From positions 1 to 64,000 of the forward strand of contig NHNW01000095.1 of the NCBI GenBank assembly GCA_002786025.1: a stretch of DNA of 64,000 bases, given 5' to 3'. Made by a program: the position numbers and the translations under genes. Origin of the DNA: Zasmidium citrigriseum (taxonomy: Eukaryota > Ascomycota > Dothideomycetes > Mycosphaerellales > Mycosphaerellaceae). Positions 1-13,269 of this stretch are shown here, in pieces; the stretch's first letter is position 1; each line of letters opens with the position of its first letter. The notes beneath the pieces were generated by a model, which was not told where the DNA came from, did no database searches, and saw only the letters and a program-made list of their open reading frames with translations.

Positions 1-3000
1 TCTTTATCGATAGCCGCGAGTCCGTTACTAAGGTAGTAAACTAGCTTCGCACTTAGTTAGTTACGATAACGGCTAACTACGAGGATAAGAGTAAGTAGTT
101 TATATAGGAGCCTACTAGTCCGCGGTCTATACTACGTTTAGTATAGGTATATACGTCCGGAGTCTCGATATACGATAGAGGGTTCTAATATAATAAGTTT
201 TATAAAGAGGATAGTTATATTCGTATTATAGTTGCGACTACTATACTAAGTACTAGAGTTAATCCCCCGTATGTTAAGGTCGTTATCTAATAGCTCTTCC
301 CTATTACTATATATCTACTAGACTTACGCTAGCGGCTTAGTCGATATAGGTGTCTTCTTAGCCGAGGATCCTTAGTTATATAGTATTTGCCGGACTAGAT
401 AGACGATACTATAGCGCTTTATCCTTCGGAGTCTACTATAGCTACTAATAGTCGTATCGGGGTCGTATCGGAATAGTAGTTATCGCTAGATCGCAATTAT
501 AGTAGTAGTAATCTATAGCTAGAGTCGCTATCTAGATTTAATTCTAATAATACGCCTATAGAGGATACGATTGTTAGCCCGGCCGGGTTCGTAGAGTTAG
601 ACGCCGAGATAATAGATAATAAGGCTAGTGTTATTATAGCTAGCTAGAGTAGGTATCGATCGATTCTACTAGTATCGTCGTAGAGTTAGAGTTAGAGTTA
701 GAGCCGGAGCTAGAGCTAGAGCTAGTTATAAAGCTAGTTATAGGGCTATTCTCGGTCTAAGAAGAAGGATTCTTAGCGCTATTAGAACTAGGCCGAGATA
801 GATTAACGAAAGAAGATATCCGAAGGGCCGTCCGCTTAGTTTAAGTTATTATAGAATACGCTATATACTAGGCAGTATTACGACGATATACTAGGCGAGG
901 TAGACTATAACAAGCGCCCTTCTCTAGTCCTAAAAGAAAACTATTACAACCGTTGTAATAAATCCCTCGAATCCGACTTCCTTATTACGAAGCTAGTTAC
1001 TCGGCCTATTAAGAAACCTAGTACGAATACCCGTATAGGTCTCGTACTCGTTATTATCGATCGATAGTATTCTAAGATATTAGGTCTACTTTATCCTACG
1101 AGCTAGCGCCGGTTTGTACTTCCTTCGATAATACTAATATAGGAACGTGTCTAATAGGAATTTACGAGGCTATTCTCGAAGATTATTACTATAGAATAAT
1201 AGGCCGATAAGATATAGGATAACGTCCTTACTACCGCGCTATTATTATCGGGATAGGAGTATACGGAAATAGATATACCTAGCTAGGGTATATATCTATT
1301 ACAATCGCTCCTAACGCTAGCGAAGGGGAGTTACGTATAGATCTCTATAGACTACGCTAAGTTATCTAATAAACGTAAAGGAGATACTAGTACCCCGGCC
1401 GTCGTAGAAGCTCCTTTAGTAGATATAAGTTCTTTAACTATTAAAGAGAGGTATCGTTATTAAGTAGTAGCGTAGAAGCTCGCGTCGATAAAAGCGAGGA
1501 CGGCGCTCTCTAGAGTCGTACCTAAGTAGTAAGTATTAACTAGGTCGGTATTAAATACTAGAGGTACCGTTACTAGGCTACGTCGGACCGTTATAGAGCG
1601 GGCTACTCGCGGCTTTAAAGTTAATAAGGAGAACGTCGATATATTAGATACTATAGTTATCGTAGAGATAGTAGTAGTTATACCTATCGAGCTATCCCCT
1701 ATAGCTATATCTCGAAGTATAGATATTAGCTTTACTAACTCTAGTATCTATATAGACGAGGGCTCCGATACTAGTCCGATATTGCCTAAAACTCCGCGGT
1801 CGAAGCAAATTAGTTCGGTGTTATCTAGTAGGAGTTTAGCGAAGGGATTAGGTAAGCGACGTCGTATATTAGTCCCTATAGTAGATAAAGTATAGTCGAA
1901 TTCGAGGTTACGTTTAGATTCGTCTCGGCCTAGTCGTAGGGAGGGTATACGTACGCCTAGAGAGCGACGGTATACGTAGATTAGAGTTATTATATATAGT
2001 TCGTCGCCTATCTATAGATAGTATCGTACCTATATCGGAGATTAAGCTATTATATATACTATACGTGCTTTATCGGGTACTATTAGCTACCTTTACTTAC
2101 TATTTCCGAGTTATATACGGTAGCGGCGTATTATCCGTAACTAGCCGATTCTAGAAGTTACTATCGTATATATAACCGCTCTAGTTAAAAGGCCGCTTCT
2201 TATTATAACCTATCTTCTACTAAATATTACCGACTTTCGTACCTTTACACCTCTTCTAGTAGTATTCTACTCCCCTATAATAGTAACAACTTAACTTTAT
2301 TAAATTAGCTTCCCTACCTTCGGTAAGTTAAGGCACCTAGCGAGATATCTAATATTACTAACCGCTTCCGACTAGAAACCTATTATTATCTTAAGGCACC
2401 TACCTTTAGTAGTAGTATAGATCGCCGACGTAACTCTAGCTCTAGCTCTCGCTATAACGAGGAGTAGCGCCGTTAGGTAGAGTATACTACTAAGTAGCGT
2501 CGTCTCGACGAAGCGACCGATACGCGTATTCGTCGCTCCTAGGAGACTCGATTTAGTACCCCGCTATTATTACCTCCTCCGTCCTACGAGTCTATAATAG
2601 AGTAGTAGCGGCGTAACCGTAATAAGGCGTTTCGGCGTAACCGCGAGCGGTAAGAAGCTCGAGATTAAGCGATACGTAGACACTAAGATATTCCTCTTTA
2701 GTAGAGGCGGACGGCGGCTACTTGTAATCGGTTTGTCGGGCGCGACACTACTCTAGATCGTAGCTATAGTAATCTGCCGCTCTATTCGCCTATTATTACG
2801 AATTAGACACCCGATCTGTCGCGCTACTATACGCTTTCTAATAGTCGTCCGATAACGTTAGATTCGGCTACGAGTATTAGATATAGGAGGATATTCTCGA
2901 TAGCTACCTCTCTTAGTTCTACTATACCTACTATTTATAAGGACACGGTATTATTATCTCCTACTATACCTCTTAGGCTTAGCCTAGCTCTAGGTATAAC

Positions 3001-4915
3001 GCTATTCTTACCTAGTACTAGACGTAGTAGTATATTCGATACCTCTACTTTAGATAGTCGTCTCGAGGAGATTCGCTAGTAGCGCCGCTATAGTACTAAC
3101 GGTAATCGCTCTCGGCTACCGTTATAAGGTAGTAGTAGTATATCGACCCCCGGTGCTAGTATTTAGGGTAGTTTACTATAGTCGACGTTAGCTCTACTAT
3201 TAGGTATAGGTAATATTAAGACGTAGCTACCTATAACTACCTACCCTAACTTCTAAGCGATTATAGAAGGATATACGACGCCTCCTTAGGTTTAGATAGA
3301 TACCGATCGATAGCGTATATATACTACCTACCTACGACGTAGAAATTTGTCCCGTCTAGAGTAATAAGCGATATCCGCTACTCCTCCGATACTATCTAAT
3401 CTAGCTCCTACCTCTATACCGACGACGAACTAGCTATATTTTAGAGGTATAGATACGGACAGCTAGCCTATAATATAGTCTCGTATATAGTAAGAGTAGC
3501 GAAGGCCTATAGTACCTAGTTTATAGTAGTAATAAGGCTAGCGTAGTCTATCGTAGGCACCTAGCCTATAGTAACTACTTAGAAGAACTAGTTCCTTTTA
3601 GTAGGCGGCTACCTCGCTATTAGCGAGTAGTTAAAACACACCGGCCTACGAAGGTAGACGTCGTCCTTCGCCGAGTTCGTATAAACTAGGTAGCCGCTTA
3701 TTCGATTAGCTAGCTAGTCTATCGTCGCCTACGTTAGGTAGATTCTCGCCTTTCTTCGGAGGAGTACCTAGTCGAGGTACTACTTTAGGTAGTATTCGCG
3801 GTACACCTAGTCTATATAGAACGCTACCTATATACTTTAGCGGCCCTAATTCTAGACGTAATAGTAGCTATAGTAGTCTATACGTTCCGCCCGCTAGATT
3901 AGACTTTAGATTCGACCCTAGATTTAATACTACATTTAATACTAGAGTATTTAGAGCGGATAGTCCTTATAGGTATAGGGTAATAAGTAATAATAACTTT
4001 AGTAGTAGGATAGACTTAGTAAGAGACCCTTCTAATATAACTCCGATACTAGCTACTAGGCTAGTAGTACTATACTCTCCTCCTTTCTATATAGATCTAG
4101 GCCCGAACCCGCCGTCTAACCGACCGATCGCCTAGTATATACTAGATACCCCTCCTATAGTAGAAAGTAGTCTAGGTAACAACTAGCCTATATATATAGA
4201 ATATCTCCGACGTATAGTAAGCGGTATATATAACTATCTAAGAGGCGGTATATCTACTATACCTATAGGAGGGACGCTATTACTACCTAAGACATTCTCT
4301 TATAGAGTCCTAAGTAGCGTATAAAGCACCTAGTACTAACTCTACTAGTAGAGCTCGTATAATTACGTATACGCGCGTAGGGTCGGGTCCTTATTTCCGC
4401 CGGAATATAGATAGGTAGAGGCTATATTAGAGTATATTCGTTAACTAGCTATATAGTATAATATATACGCGCCTAGTATATAGTAGACTATAGAGGCAAA
4501 CTAGGCGTAGCGGTTATATACCCGCTAGCTACGTATAGACTATATACGCGATAGAGCGTAGTTCTAGGATCTTATCCCTATTACGAATCGAGATTACTAA
4601 GGCATAGATAGGATACGGATAGAGAGAGATAGGTATAGCGATACCTAGCGGGCTAACTATAGGCCGATACCCGACGACCTCCTTCCTCGGAACCGTATTA
4701 TCGATAGTATAATTAAACTACGAGTACTACGGTATATAGAGCGAATAGAGGACAATCGAGTATTATAGCGGTTCTAGTATAGCGATAGTACTCCATATCC
4801 TACCGATATAGATAGAGGGCGTAGATCTAGTCTAGGTAACGATAATAACGGTAGTAATAGAGGCGATAGTCGGCGTAGGGATACTCGTAGATCGAAGAAT
4901 ACCGAAAAGTCTAAG

Positions 4916-5084
4916 GCCGATAGTTCGAAACGGGCTAGTATAGAGTAGTAGACATCGAAGAAGGATAGTAAGGGTTAGGCCGATAGTTCGAAACAGGCTA
5001 GTATAGAGTAATAGACCCTAAAGAAGACTACTAAGAAGTCTAAAGCCGATAGTTCGAAACGGGCTAGTATAGAGTAGTAGACGC
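4916..5084 (+). repeat. Three in-frame direct repeats, 63 and 66 bp apart
   Basis: Copies begin at 4916, 4979 and 5045 with GCCGATAGTTCGAAAC and read (A)DSSK(R/Q)ASIE followed by stops in place of Gln. Spacings of 21 and 22 codons keep the frame, so this was probably a repeated tract in a protein. Confidence 0.75.
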
Positions 5085-5129
5085 CGAGACGTAGTAGTCG
5101 TCTTACCTAAGGTAGTAAGACGTAATAGC

Positions 5130-5231
5130 TAACTAGTTAAGTAGGTAGCTAATAGATAGATAGATAGACTCGTTCGGGTAGGTATCTAACTAGCTAAGTA
5201 GGTAGCTAGTAGATAGATAGGTAGACTCGTT
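5130..5231 (+). repeat. Two direct repeats, 57-bp spacing
   Basis: Copies begin at 5130 and 5187 with TAACTAG(T/C)TAAGTAGGTAGCTA and continue through TAGATAG-rich sequence to AGACTCGTTC. The 19-codon spacing keeps the frame of the preceding repeat-rich tail. Confidence 0.65.
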
Positions 5232-6340
5232 CTAGTAGGAGGAATACTAGTAGAGGAGGGAAGGTAGTAGATACTAAGGAGAGTAAGTCCGGTAGAGAGG
5301 GGAAAGATACTAGGGGTAGTAGAGGCTCGAAGGGTTAAGATTAATCTAAAGGTACGGTAGATAGAGCTAGCGGCATTATTTCCTTTATTTTAATAGATTT
5401 GTAATTATAACTCTCTATATCGGAGTAGTGTCGAATACACATTTATATCTAGCTACTATCTAATACTAAAATATCTAATTAAAAGTTTAGCTTCTCGGCG
5501 AATAATTAAATGTAACTTTCTATAAAAACGTAACTATCGATAGTACTCGTAGTCTAGTAACGGTTATAGTATAGACGACCGTAGTAGTATAAGACTAGAG
5601 CGTTACCTATTATACTAGTATAACTACTAACCGTAGCGATAGTGCTTACTAGATTACGGCGAAGGTAATAGAGAGCTATTTAATATAGTACTAGACCTAG
5701 AACAACTATAGTACGCTAGTAAGTTAACGATACTAGTAGTCGGAACCTATAACTAGAAGTAGTCTTACGATAGTTACTTTAGTAGAATAGTATACCTATA
5801 CGTATGTCTTATAGTATCTATATAGTACTAACGTACTCGTAATTAATCTTATAGCCGTAGTTAAGCGTTAACGTGCTCGTAGTCTAGTCTCGTAGGCATT
5901 ATAGGATATACTAATCGTACCTAGACTAGTATATATAACTATAGGCTCTTCTTACTCTCTACTCGAGTTCTTAAACATCGCTACAATAAGTACTAATAAC
6001 CGTAGATCCGGCGGCCGTCGATAATATAGTATCCGAACTATAGTTCGACTACGACGTCGCCCCTTATAGTACTACTAGTCTAAAGAACGAGCCGCACCCG
6101 GACTATATAGTCTGTCGAGAGGCTTTTAAGCGGCTATAGGCGTACGAAACTTAAGTTATTAGTATCCTCCGCGATCCCCTATCGACTACGAAAGACTAGA
6201 ACGTAATAACCGAGGTACTAGAAGAAGGCTTCCGTAAGAGGGTTAGATAAGGCTAGCCCGAATAGACTATATTTGCTATCTATAGCGATATAGGGCTTAG
6301 TAGGTACGCTATATCGAATTTTAAAGGAGCCTAACTAACG

Positions 6341-6862
6341 CTCGGTAAGAGTAGTCTTATTAACTCCCTTCTAAGTACTAGCTCGGAAAAGGTAGCCTTA
6401 TTAACTCCTTTCTAAGTACTAGCTCGGAAAAAGTAGCCTTATTAATACTCGGCAAGAGTAGTCTTATTAACTCCTTTCTAAGTACTAGCTCGGAAAAAGT
6501 AGCCTTATTAATACTCGGTAAGAGTAGTCTTATTAACTCCTTTCTAAGTACTAGCTCGGAAAAAGTAGCCTTATTAACACTTAGTAAGAGTAGTCTTATT
6601 AACTCTCTTCTAAGTACTAGCTCGGAAAAAGTAGCCTTATTAACGCTTAGTAAGAGTAGTCTTATTAACTCTCTTCTAAGTACTAACTCGGAAAAAGTAG
6701 CCTTATTAACGCTCGGTAAGAGTAGTCTTATTAACTCTCTTCTAAGTACTAACTCGGAAAAAGTAGCCTTATTAACTCTCTTCTAAGTACTACTAGCTCG
6801 GAAAAAGTAGCCTTATTAACGCTCGGTAAGAGTAGTCTTATTAACTCCCTTCTAAGTACTAG
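6341..6862 (+). repeat. 66-bp minisatellite over a Walker A-like motif
   Basis: A 41-bp block starting CTCGGTAAGAGTAGTCTTAT alternates with a related 25-bp block starting CTCGGAAAAAGTAGCC, giving a dominant 66-bp period (22 codons). The GTAAGAGTAG-type half occurs seven times, at about 6345, 6452, 6518, 6584, 6650, 6716 and 6826. Each full unit encodes LGKSSLINSLLSTSSEKVAL. The first and last steps are 107 and 110 bp and break the frame. Confidence 0.85.
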
Positions 6863-7162
6863 CACTATTACGAGTAGTATACGTCTAGATACTTTACTAA
6901 TAGCCGAAGACTTCCGCGCTACCGACAAGACTAAGTACGACGACGACGAGTAAGCTAGAAGCGACGAGACGAGCTCCGATAAGACGACGATAAGTAAGCC
7001 GGAAGCGACGAGATAAGGTCCGATAAGACGACGACGAGTAAGACTTCTATACCGCCGATAAGACTAAGTATAACGACGACGAGTAAGCTAGAAGCGACGA
7101 GACGAGGTCCGATAACTCCTCGGAGAAGTAGTCGATACTAGATACCTTCGCTAGAAGAAGGG

Positions 7163-7250
7163 CCGGGTAGGAGAAGTAGCTAGGTAGGAGGAGTAGCTAG
7201 GTAGGAGGAGTAGCTAGGTAGGAGGAGTAGCTAGGTAGGAGAAGTAGCTA
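7163..7250 (+). repeat. 17-bp tandem repeat, about five units
   Basis: Units of CTAGGTAGGAGGAGTAG repeat at 17-bp steps from about 7163 to 7250, with GGAGAAG variants at both ends. A period of 17 is not a multiple of three, so expansion was not under coding constraint. Confidence 0.8.
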
Positions 7251-9649
7251 GACGGAGGGTTAACTTACTATCTCCTCCGTCTCTTCGTACTTAATCTTAC
7301 TAATATTACGGTATAGAAGAGTCGATAGCGGAGATCGAGTCGATTATATATAAGAGCTTATAGTAGAATCTACGGATCTCGGGGCGCGAACTCTTTAATA
7401 GTTATATCGATATAGTATCGGAAGATCGATATATATATATCCTAATTCCCTCCGATAGAGATAATATATAGTATAGGGAACGTACTAGAATATTATTTAT
7501 TAATATAGCTATTAGGAGATAAGGTCGAAAATTCTAATATAATAGAATATACCGAAGTCCGACTAGACTCCGATATAGTATAGTAGATACCCGATTAGAG
7601 ATAGTTATATAGAACTTCTAAAAATATAATATTAGACTAGACCTCTACCTTTTAAATATATATATCTGTCGCTTTTATTCTCGATATCTCTTATCGTGTC
7701 TATATATCTACGCCCTACTACCTAGGTAGATAGGCTATACCTATTAATCGTTAATTAGGAAATAAAGAAAATAATAGAAAATACTTACCGCCGTCCCCGC
7801 TACTACTTAGCTAAAACCTCTCCTATCTTACTACGTTCTATCGTAGTTATTACTAGTCTACTAACTAAATTCCTCCTACTACTCCCTTATTATCGCGCTC
7901 CTCTGCTCGCCTATATTCTATAGGCTACGTATCTAGGGACTATAGACCTCCGACGTAGTAACGAACTAATTACGAGGCCCCTACTAATATACACCCCTAC
8001 TAGGTAGCTAGGTCTCGTAGAAATCGTCTACGATCGGTAGGCTTATTAGACGACTAATCGGGTATCGATTAGCTAGAAGGAAATATCGATACTTAATTAT
8101 AGTATCCCTAGCGGCGTTCTTATAGTAGACCCGGTAGTAGATATCGATAGTCTATATATAGCTATTAGTATCGGGGATACGATCTTTAGTATATTCTAGC
8201 TAGTAATAGTTAGTAATTTATCCGTATAAGATAGTAGCTCTATTATTATACCTAATACTATAGGAACTAAAGGGTCGTATTATTAACAATATAGACAACC
8301 TTCGTCGATACCGGGAAGCTAAGATTACGACTCTTTAAATAACTCTAGTTCGGTAGGGGAAAGTTAGATTAAGGTTTACTAGAACGAGGTATACTTAGAC
8401 CGCTAGAGCGAGGCGTACCTAGACCGCTAGAGCTAGGAGTACTTAGACCGCCCGCCGACTATCGCTTATTGTCGTTAGACATTATTAATTAATTTAATTA
8501 AGTAATGTAATTAAGTAGATTACTAGCTTATTATTATAGTTATTAAGGTTAGTATCGAGAGGAAGAAGAGGAAGTAGACGAAAGCCCGTATATATACCTA
8601 GCTCCTACCTCTATATACGCCCGGATTAATACTCTATTACGCGTAATTCGGGTGTAACCGGCGGTAAGCTCGCGCGTAATACTATTATCGACGGTAGGCA
8701 CGCCTAAGGTAGGCCTATATAATTAGAATCGTATATAAAGCCTATAACCGTTAGTTTAAAACTAGCTCGTAAACAATACTATTAACTTACTAATACTAAC
8801 TTACTAATAACTAATTATTTAACAATATAATAATATTAATACTAACCTAATACTCCTAATTATCTATACTCTCTAAAAATAGCGATATACGGCCTAGGCC
8901 TAGATAGAGTAAGTACCTCCGATACGGGTCCGATATAACTAATCTAACTATATGTTATAGAACCGAATAGTAAATAGAGTAACGATAACTAGCTAGCGTA
9001 GTGTCTTCTACTATAATAACGACTACGACTTTATTCGAGTCGGCTAGTATAGATATACCGCTATAGTAGAGGAGCTCTATATCGTCTATCGTTAGGTTAT
9101 AGAAGGCGATCGTAGAGGCGACGAATACTATAAAATTATCCTCGCCTTCGTCTTACGCCCCCTACGAGGCACGCTCGTACGTACTTCGTCGATCGACTAT
9201 AACGTATATACCGTTTCTCCGACCGATCCTACTATTATATAGGATCTAGTATTTAACCTCGTCGGCGATACGAATAACAATACGACTCCGAAAGGCGCTA
9301 TAATCGTAGTAGCTCTAGCTTCTATATAGCCGGCTAACGTTAAGATACTAAGGGGTGTACCGAAGATTATATATTACGTTATAATAGTAGATAGTAAGAT
9401 TAAAAGGCTCGTCTACTTTAATAATATTAGATAGCTAGATATCTAGATAGGAACGGGAGCGATAGAGGTATAGGAGAAGGCTAGTAGGGCGACACTACCT
9501 AAACTACTAGTACTAGGTAACGGTACTATAGGATATTAAGGATTATATATATTAGATACTATATCTAAAGGCGGGGAGGAGGGTAGTTCGGAGGAGGCGA
9601 CTACTAGAGAATATACTATATAAATAGGGCTAGGTATACCGATAAGCTT

Positions 9650-12640
9650 CCGATACTAGATATTAATTTCCAATTTCTTATAGATCGAGAGGGGCAAAAT
9701 AGTCGTCGTATAAAGGATCCTAAACTCTATCTATATTATCCGGAGTAGACGGTACCTCGAAATAGCTATCTGGCTTATTGTCGACGATAACCGAATCGTG
9801 TTTATTTAGGTCCCTATTAGAAGCCCGAGTAACTACTAGACTACCTCGTACTATATATTTTCGATTAAATGTCTTAATATAAGCGGTAACGCGTATAGCT
9901 CCTTCCTAATAGACGTCCTCTCCTTAGTAGTTAATATAGTCTATAGCGGGCGCTAAACGAGGATAAGGATATAGAACCTAAGAAGCGATAAGGTTATTAA
10001 GTAGAGCCTATTTATTATAGCTAATATTGCGATAACTATGCCTCCTCGAGTTCTCTAACCTAAACTCTTCTTCGAAGGTAGTAGTTATGTCCGTAATAAG
10101 CTAACAATTAAGAGCTACCCGGTAGAACGTCTTATCGACATTATACGTCGAGTTCTTAAAATTGCGTATATCTAATTTGTACCGTAGGTTTATTAACTTA
10201 AGTAGTTTATCTATAGCGATCCCTTTCCTATACTTGCTAGTTATATTAACAATACTACTACTAAGGATTACCCGTTTTAGATTATCGTTAGAATACTTAA
10301 GGATCTAAAGGAAATATAGTATCTTACGACTGTAATTGTACTACCTAGTACCGAAGAATAATACTACTAGTTAGGGAAGTAAGCGCTTAATATAGCCGAT
10401 ATCTATACGGCGAGTAGCCGTCTAGAGTATTATATATACCTCCGATATATATAGTCTACGGTAGAGGTACTAAAAGTTAGGATTATTATACTCGATACCG
10501 TTAACTTAACCCGACTACGCCCTACTCGATAATATAGCCCGGCGTATATTCTCTAGTATCTTGTAGTACTCCGCCGCCGATAGGGATCCGATAGTAGCTT
10601 CGGTAGCCTTAATATTATTAAAGATATCTTTATCGCTAATAGTACGTTTAAGCGACGGCTAGAATATAGATTTCCTCTTAAGCTTAAGTAAAAAGAGAGC
10701 GACGACTCGAGCCTAGTACCTATTAATAACGACTAGACGCAATATCTAGTACTTCGGCTTCGACTATATTAAACCAACCGATCTAAGCTAGCGAGCGTTA
10801 AACGAGAGCGTATAGCGGTTAGCATCCTAACTAGAATGCGAATAATACGTACGACATAGTATACTACAAAGATTTATCGCTATATAGAACAATGCGTTTA
10901 CCCCGAGGAGCTATCGCCGACGATCGAACGGCTTCTTAGCCTCTAAGTTCTCCGAATAGATACTACGGATCCGCTAGATAGTAAGCTAATCGCTATAGAC
11001 TAGCTATTGTCGGTCCGTAAACGCCCGGTAGTTGTCCGATTTAAATCTAAACTTGTAACGCTAGATATTATCGTATATAGTAGTAGTTCTATTAATAGTA
11101 CCCTCGTTCTTATCGATAATTCCGATAGGATAAAACTTAGTCTTAGTAGGTAGTAGAACGTTAATCGTAGGCTATTACGTCTACCTATATAGATACTTGT
11201 CGTCTTTCAAGTATACTAATAGACGCGAGAATATAGAGAGTATAGCCGAATGTATATAGTATCTCGATAAGGCATCCGAATACCTATTACTATCTAATAC
11301 TAGAGATAGGAGTACGTCCGACATAAGTAGAGGCCGTTCGGGATAGAATATAGACTATATTAGACCCTATAGAGGGAAATGCCAACCTTCTATAAGGAGG
11401 GCTATCGTTAGATTACGTATAGTAGAGGTAGTAGCTATAGTCTAGTTACGAACCGTATCCTTAAAGTTTAGATTATTATATACGATATAGGTGTTTAGCT
11501 ACTAGGCTACCTACTTTAACCGTTCCTTAAGACTAGTAAGTATAATTTAAATAGTCGTTGTTATAGTATGTACCTAAGTAGATTAGGCCTATTTATCTTG
11601 TCCCCGATATAAAGTCGAGTGCCCTACTACTAACCTAACTCTACTAAGTGTGTCTAATACCCTCCGCTTAACACCTTAGGTTATTAGATAATAGCCTATC
11701 GCCTTCGCAAACTAATTCGACTTCTTCTAGAACTAGTAATGTAAGACGATAGCCGTTAGTAAGAACTTATATACCTCGTACTTCCGAAGGGTATCGTCTA
11801 GCTTTCGCGAAGGCTCCCGCTCTAATCGCTTTAACTTTAAAACTCTATTAAGGAACTTATTCTACTACGGAGCCTCCTAGCGTAACAACTTATATACCTC
11901 TCTAAAATGCTCGACCGAGAATACCGTATCTAAGCTATCGCTACCTATACCCTCCGACTCTATTCCAATACTAGGTACTTATAATATACTTTCCGGATAC
12001 ACCCTAAACAACCCCTTTAGCCCCTTACCCTCGACGATTTAATCTAACTCCGATAAGAATAGATCCTTAGCTACCTTCTTCCGTTAGCGCTTATTAACTA
12101 CCTAATCTACCCGCGCCTAGATATATACGAGATTACTACGATAACGGTTGCCTTACCGCTATGCTACGTAGTAATCTAGTAGATTAGGAAGAGATATCCG
12201 TATATACCTTATCGTATTTATAACTATCGCCGCCTTCTTCTACTATAATGCCCTCTCTTATCGCCTAGTCGTAGTATCTAGTAGGACGTTAGTATCCTTA
12301 TCGATCTATTTACTCTCTTTACCTAAGTACCCCCTAGACTTATCCGAACTAGTATCTCCTATAGATAGCTCGCTACTATATAGTAAAGGCGGTTTAGAGG
12401 CGAGGTACTCGAGCGGGTTAGATAATATACTACTACTAGGTATATTATCGGCGGTAAGACGGCTAGTAGGGGCGGTATACATAGTGCTATTATACGGAAG
12501 AGGAGGCTCGGATAGAAGGTCTAGAGAAGGGTCCGATAGGAGGTCGTTAGACTAGATATTAGTAATAGATACTAACTCTATAGCTATATATACGTAGTAT
12601 CGGAGGCGTAGCGGAGAGACTAAACGTAAGATAGACTAGA
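9650..12640 (-). pseudogene. RIP-degraded DUF6589-like protein remnant
   Basis: On the minus strand one frame stays open for nearly 1,000 codons except for RIP-type TAG/TAA. Readable landmarks, N to C: DSLDTVFSVEHFREVYKLL near 11,940; YEVYKFLLTAIVLHY near 11,780-11,730; IGYYLIT then GVKRRVLDTLSRVRLVVG near 11,700-11,620; YNNLNFKDTVRN near 11,485-11,450; and LLIEGWHFP near 11,400. A Tyr/Leu-rich helix, an (A)xGYYL...R(R/V)xxDxLSR segment, then a DNxNFKDTVR-like motif is the pattern I know from fungal DUF6589 proteins, large proteins of unknown function that occur in many repeated copies. The assignment is from memory of the family pattern. Ends are approximate; the gene converges on the plus-strand remnants at about 9,640. 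Confidence 0.5.
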
Positions 12641-12959
12641 TGTACCTAGGAAACGCGTCCAATATAGCCGAAAATCGAGAGCGACGTAGATAAAGGTATT
12701 TAAAAACGATATACAAACTTTAACTATAGGATTTTACGAGAGAGGGGAGATATTAACGTAAAGCTAATTTTGCTAACAATCTTAGATGCACCTTATGTAG
12801 GAGAAGTTAACAAATAGGCCTAGACGCTCGGGGTGTTTAGGTCGAGGCGCGTTACTATTAGTTACATTATAAAGAAGTTTTAAGGCTATACTAAATCCGA
12901 TACTAGTATTGTAGGTCTTGCTTAATTAAGTCCGATATAGGTCCGACACGCGCGATTTA

Positions 12960-13269
12960 TCGCGCTAGACTAGGGTCTCAAAGTGTAAACTTCCCACGTG
13001 ACTCACTTGGCCAAAAAAACACCCCGAGCTACCTAGTCCTCACGAGATAGGGTCTGCCTCCTAAACCAGCACGCTGCATGCAAACGCACCGCTGACAGCT
13101 GCGCAGCAATAACCCAACACCTCGCGACGGGCCAACATCACTTCGACCTACCGTCACTGCCAGTGCCCTCACACGGCCGAGAAAACCTATAGCGACCCGG
13201 AAGACTGGCTACTAGGCAGGGTCCGTGCGTGTTGCTTGCCACTTCCTCATCTTGCCGGCTCGTGACTTC
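12960..13269. other. Edge of RIP block and upstream region of the KMT6-like gene
   Basis: Composition changes abruptly at about 12,960-12,990, where CA and TG become normal again. About 280 bases of ordinary sequence separate that edge from the KMT6-like start codon. I see no clear core promoter motif. Confidence 0.6.

Larger units (their letters stand above)
1..5400 (+). pseudogene. RIP-degraded coding remnant(s), unknown low-complexity protein
   Basis: No intact gene. On the plus strand, long stretches read in one frame interrupted only by TAG/TAA codons of the kind RIP makes from CAG, CAA and TGG. From about 880 to 2,290 the frame gives a mixed, protein-like composition. From about 3,300 to 5,330 it is rich in Ser, Gln (as stops), Tyr and Arg and ends in Lys/Ser-rich repeats. 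CA and TG are nearly absent and CG abundant throughout. I do not recognise a family; a repeat-borne gene is more likely than a host gene because the RIP machinery acts on duplicated DNA. The left end lies outside the window, so the element boundary is not visible. Whether this is one gene or several is unresolved. Confidence 0.5.
5400..9640 (+). pseudogene. RIP-degraded remnants, including a candidate P-loop GTPase
   Basis: Plus-strand frames read as protein apart from RIP-type stops. Between about 6,060 and 6,400 the frame contains LKNEPHPDYIVCREAFKRL, then an acidic helix-like stretch, then IFAIYSDIGL, and after about 40 bases GKSSLINSLL. IYSDIGL followed by GKSSLINSLL looks like a Walker A P-loop split by a small intron, since GTACGC and CTAACTAAC lie between the halves. 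P-loops of this type occur in dynamin-like and SLIP-GC-like GTPases, but the rest of the domain is not clear. From about 9,020 to 9,640 another open stretch, including YTATIEELYIVYRQVIEGD, is unidentified. These may be parts of different elements. The product is uncertain. Confidence 0.4.

Noticed and set aside
676..735. Telomere-like hexamer run (GAGTTA/GAGCTA)
   Set aside because: Not the fungal TTAGGG repeat in register; reads as degenerate coding repeats in a RIP block.
1..12960. Starship-type giant element with a DUF3435 captain
   Set aside because: I found no tyrosine-recombinase landmarks; the minus-strand remnant fits DUF6589 better, and no element ends are visible.
13225..13269. N-terminal extension of the KMT6-like protein
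   Set aside because: The codon at 13225 is GTG, not ATG; the first ATG in frame is 13270 and gives a sensible N terminus.
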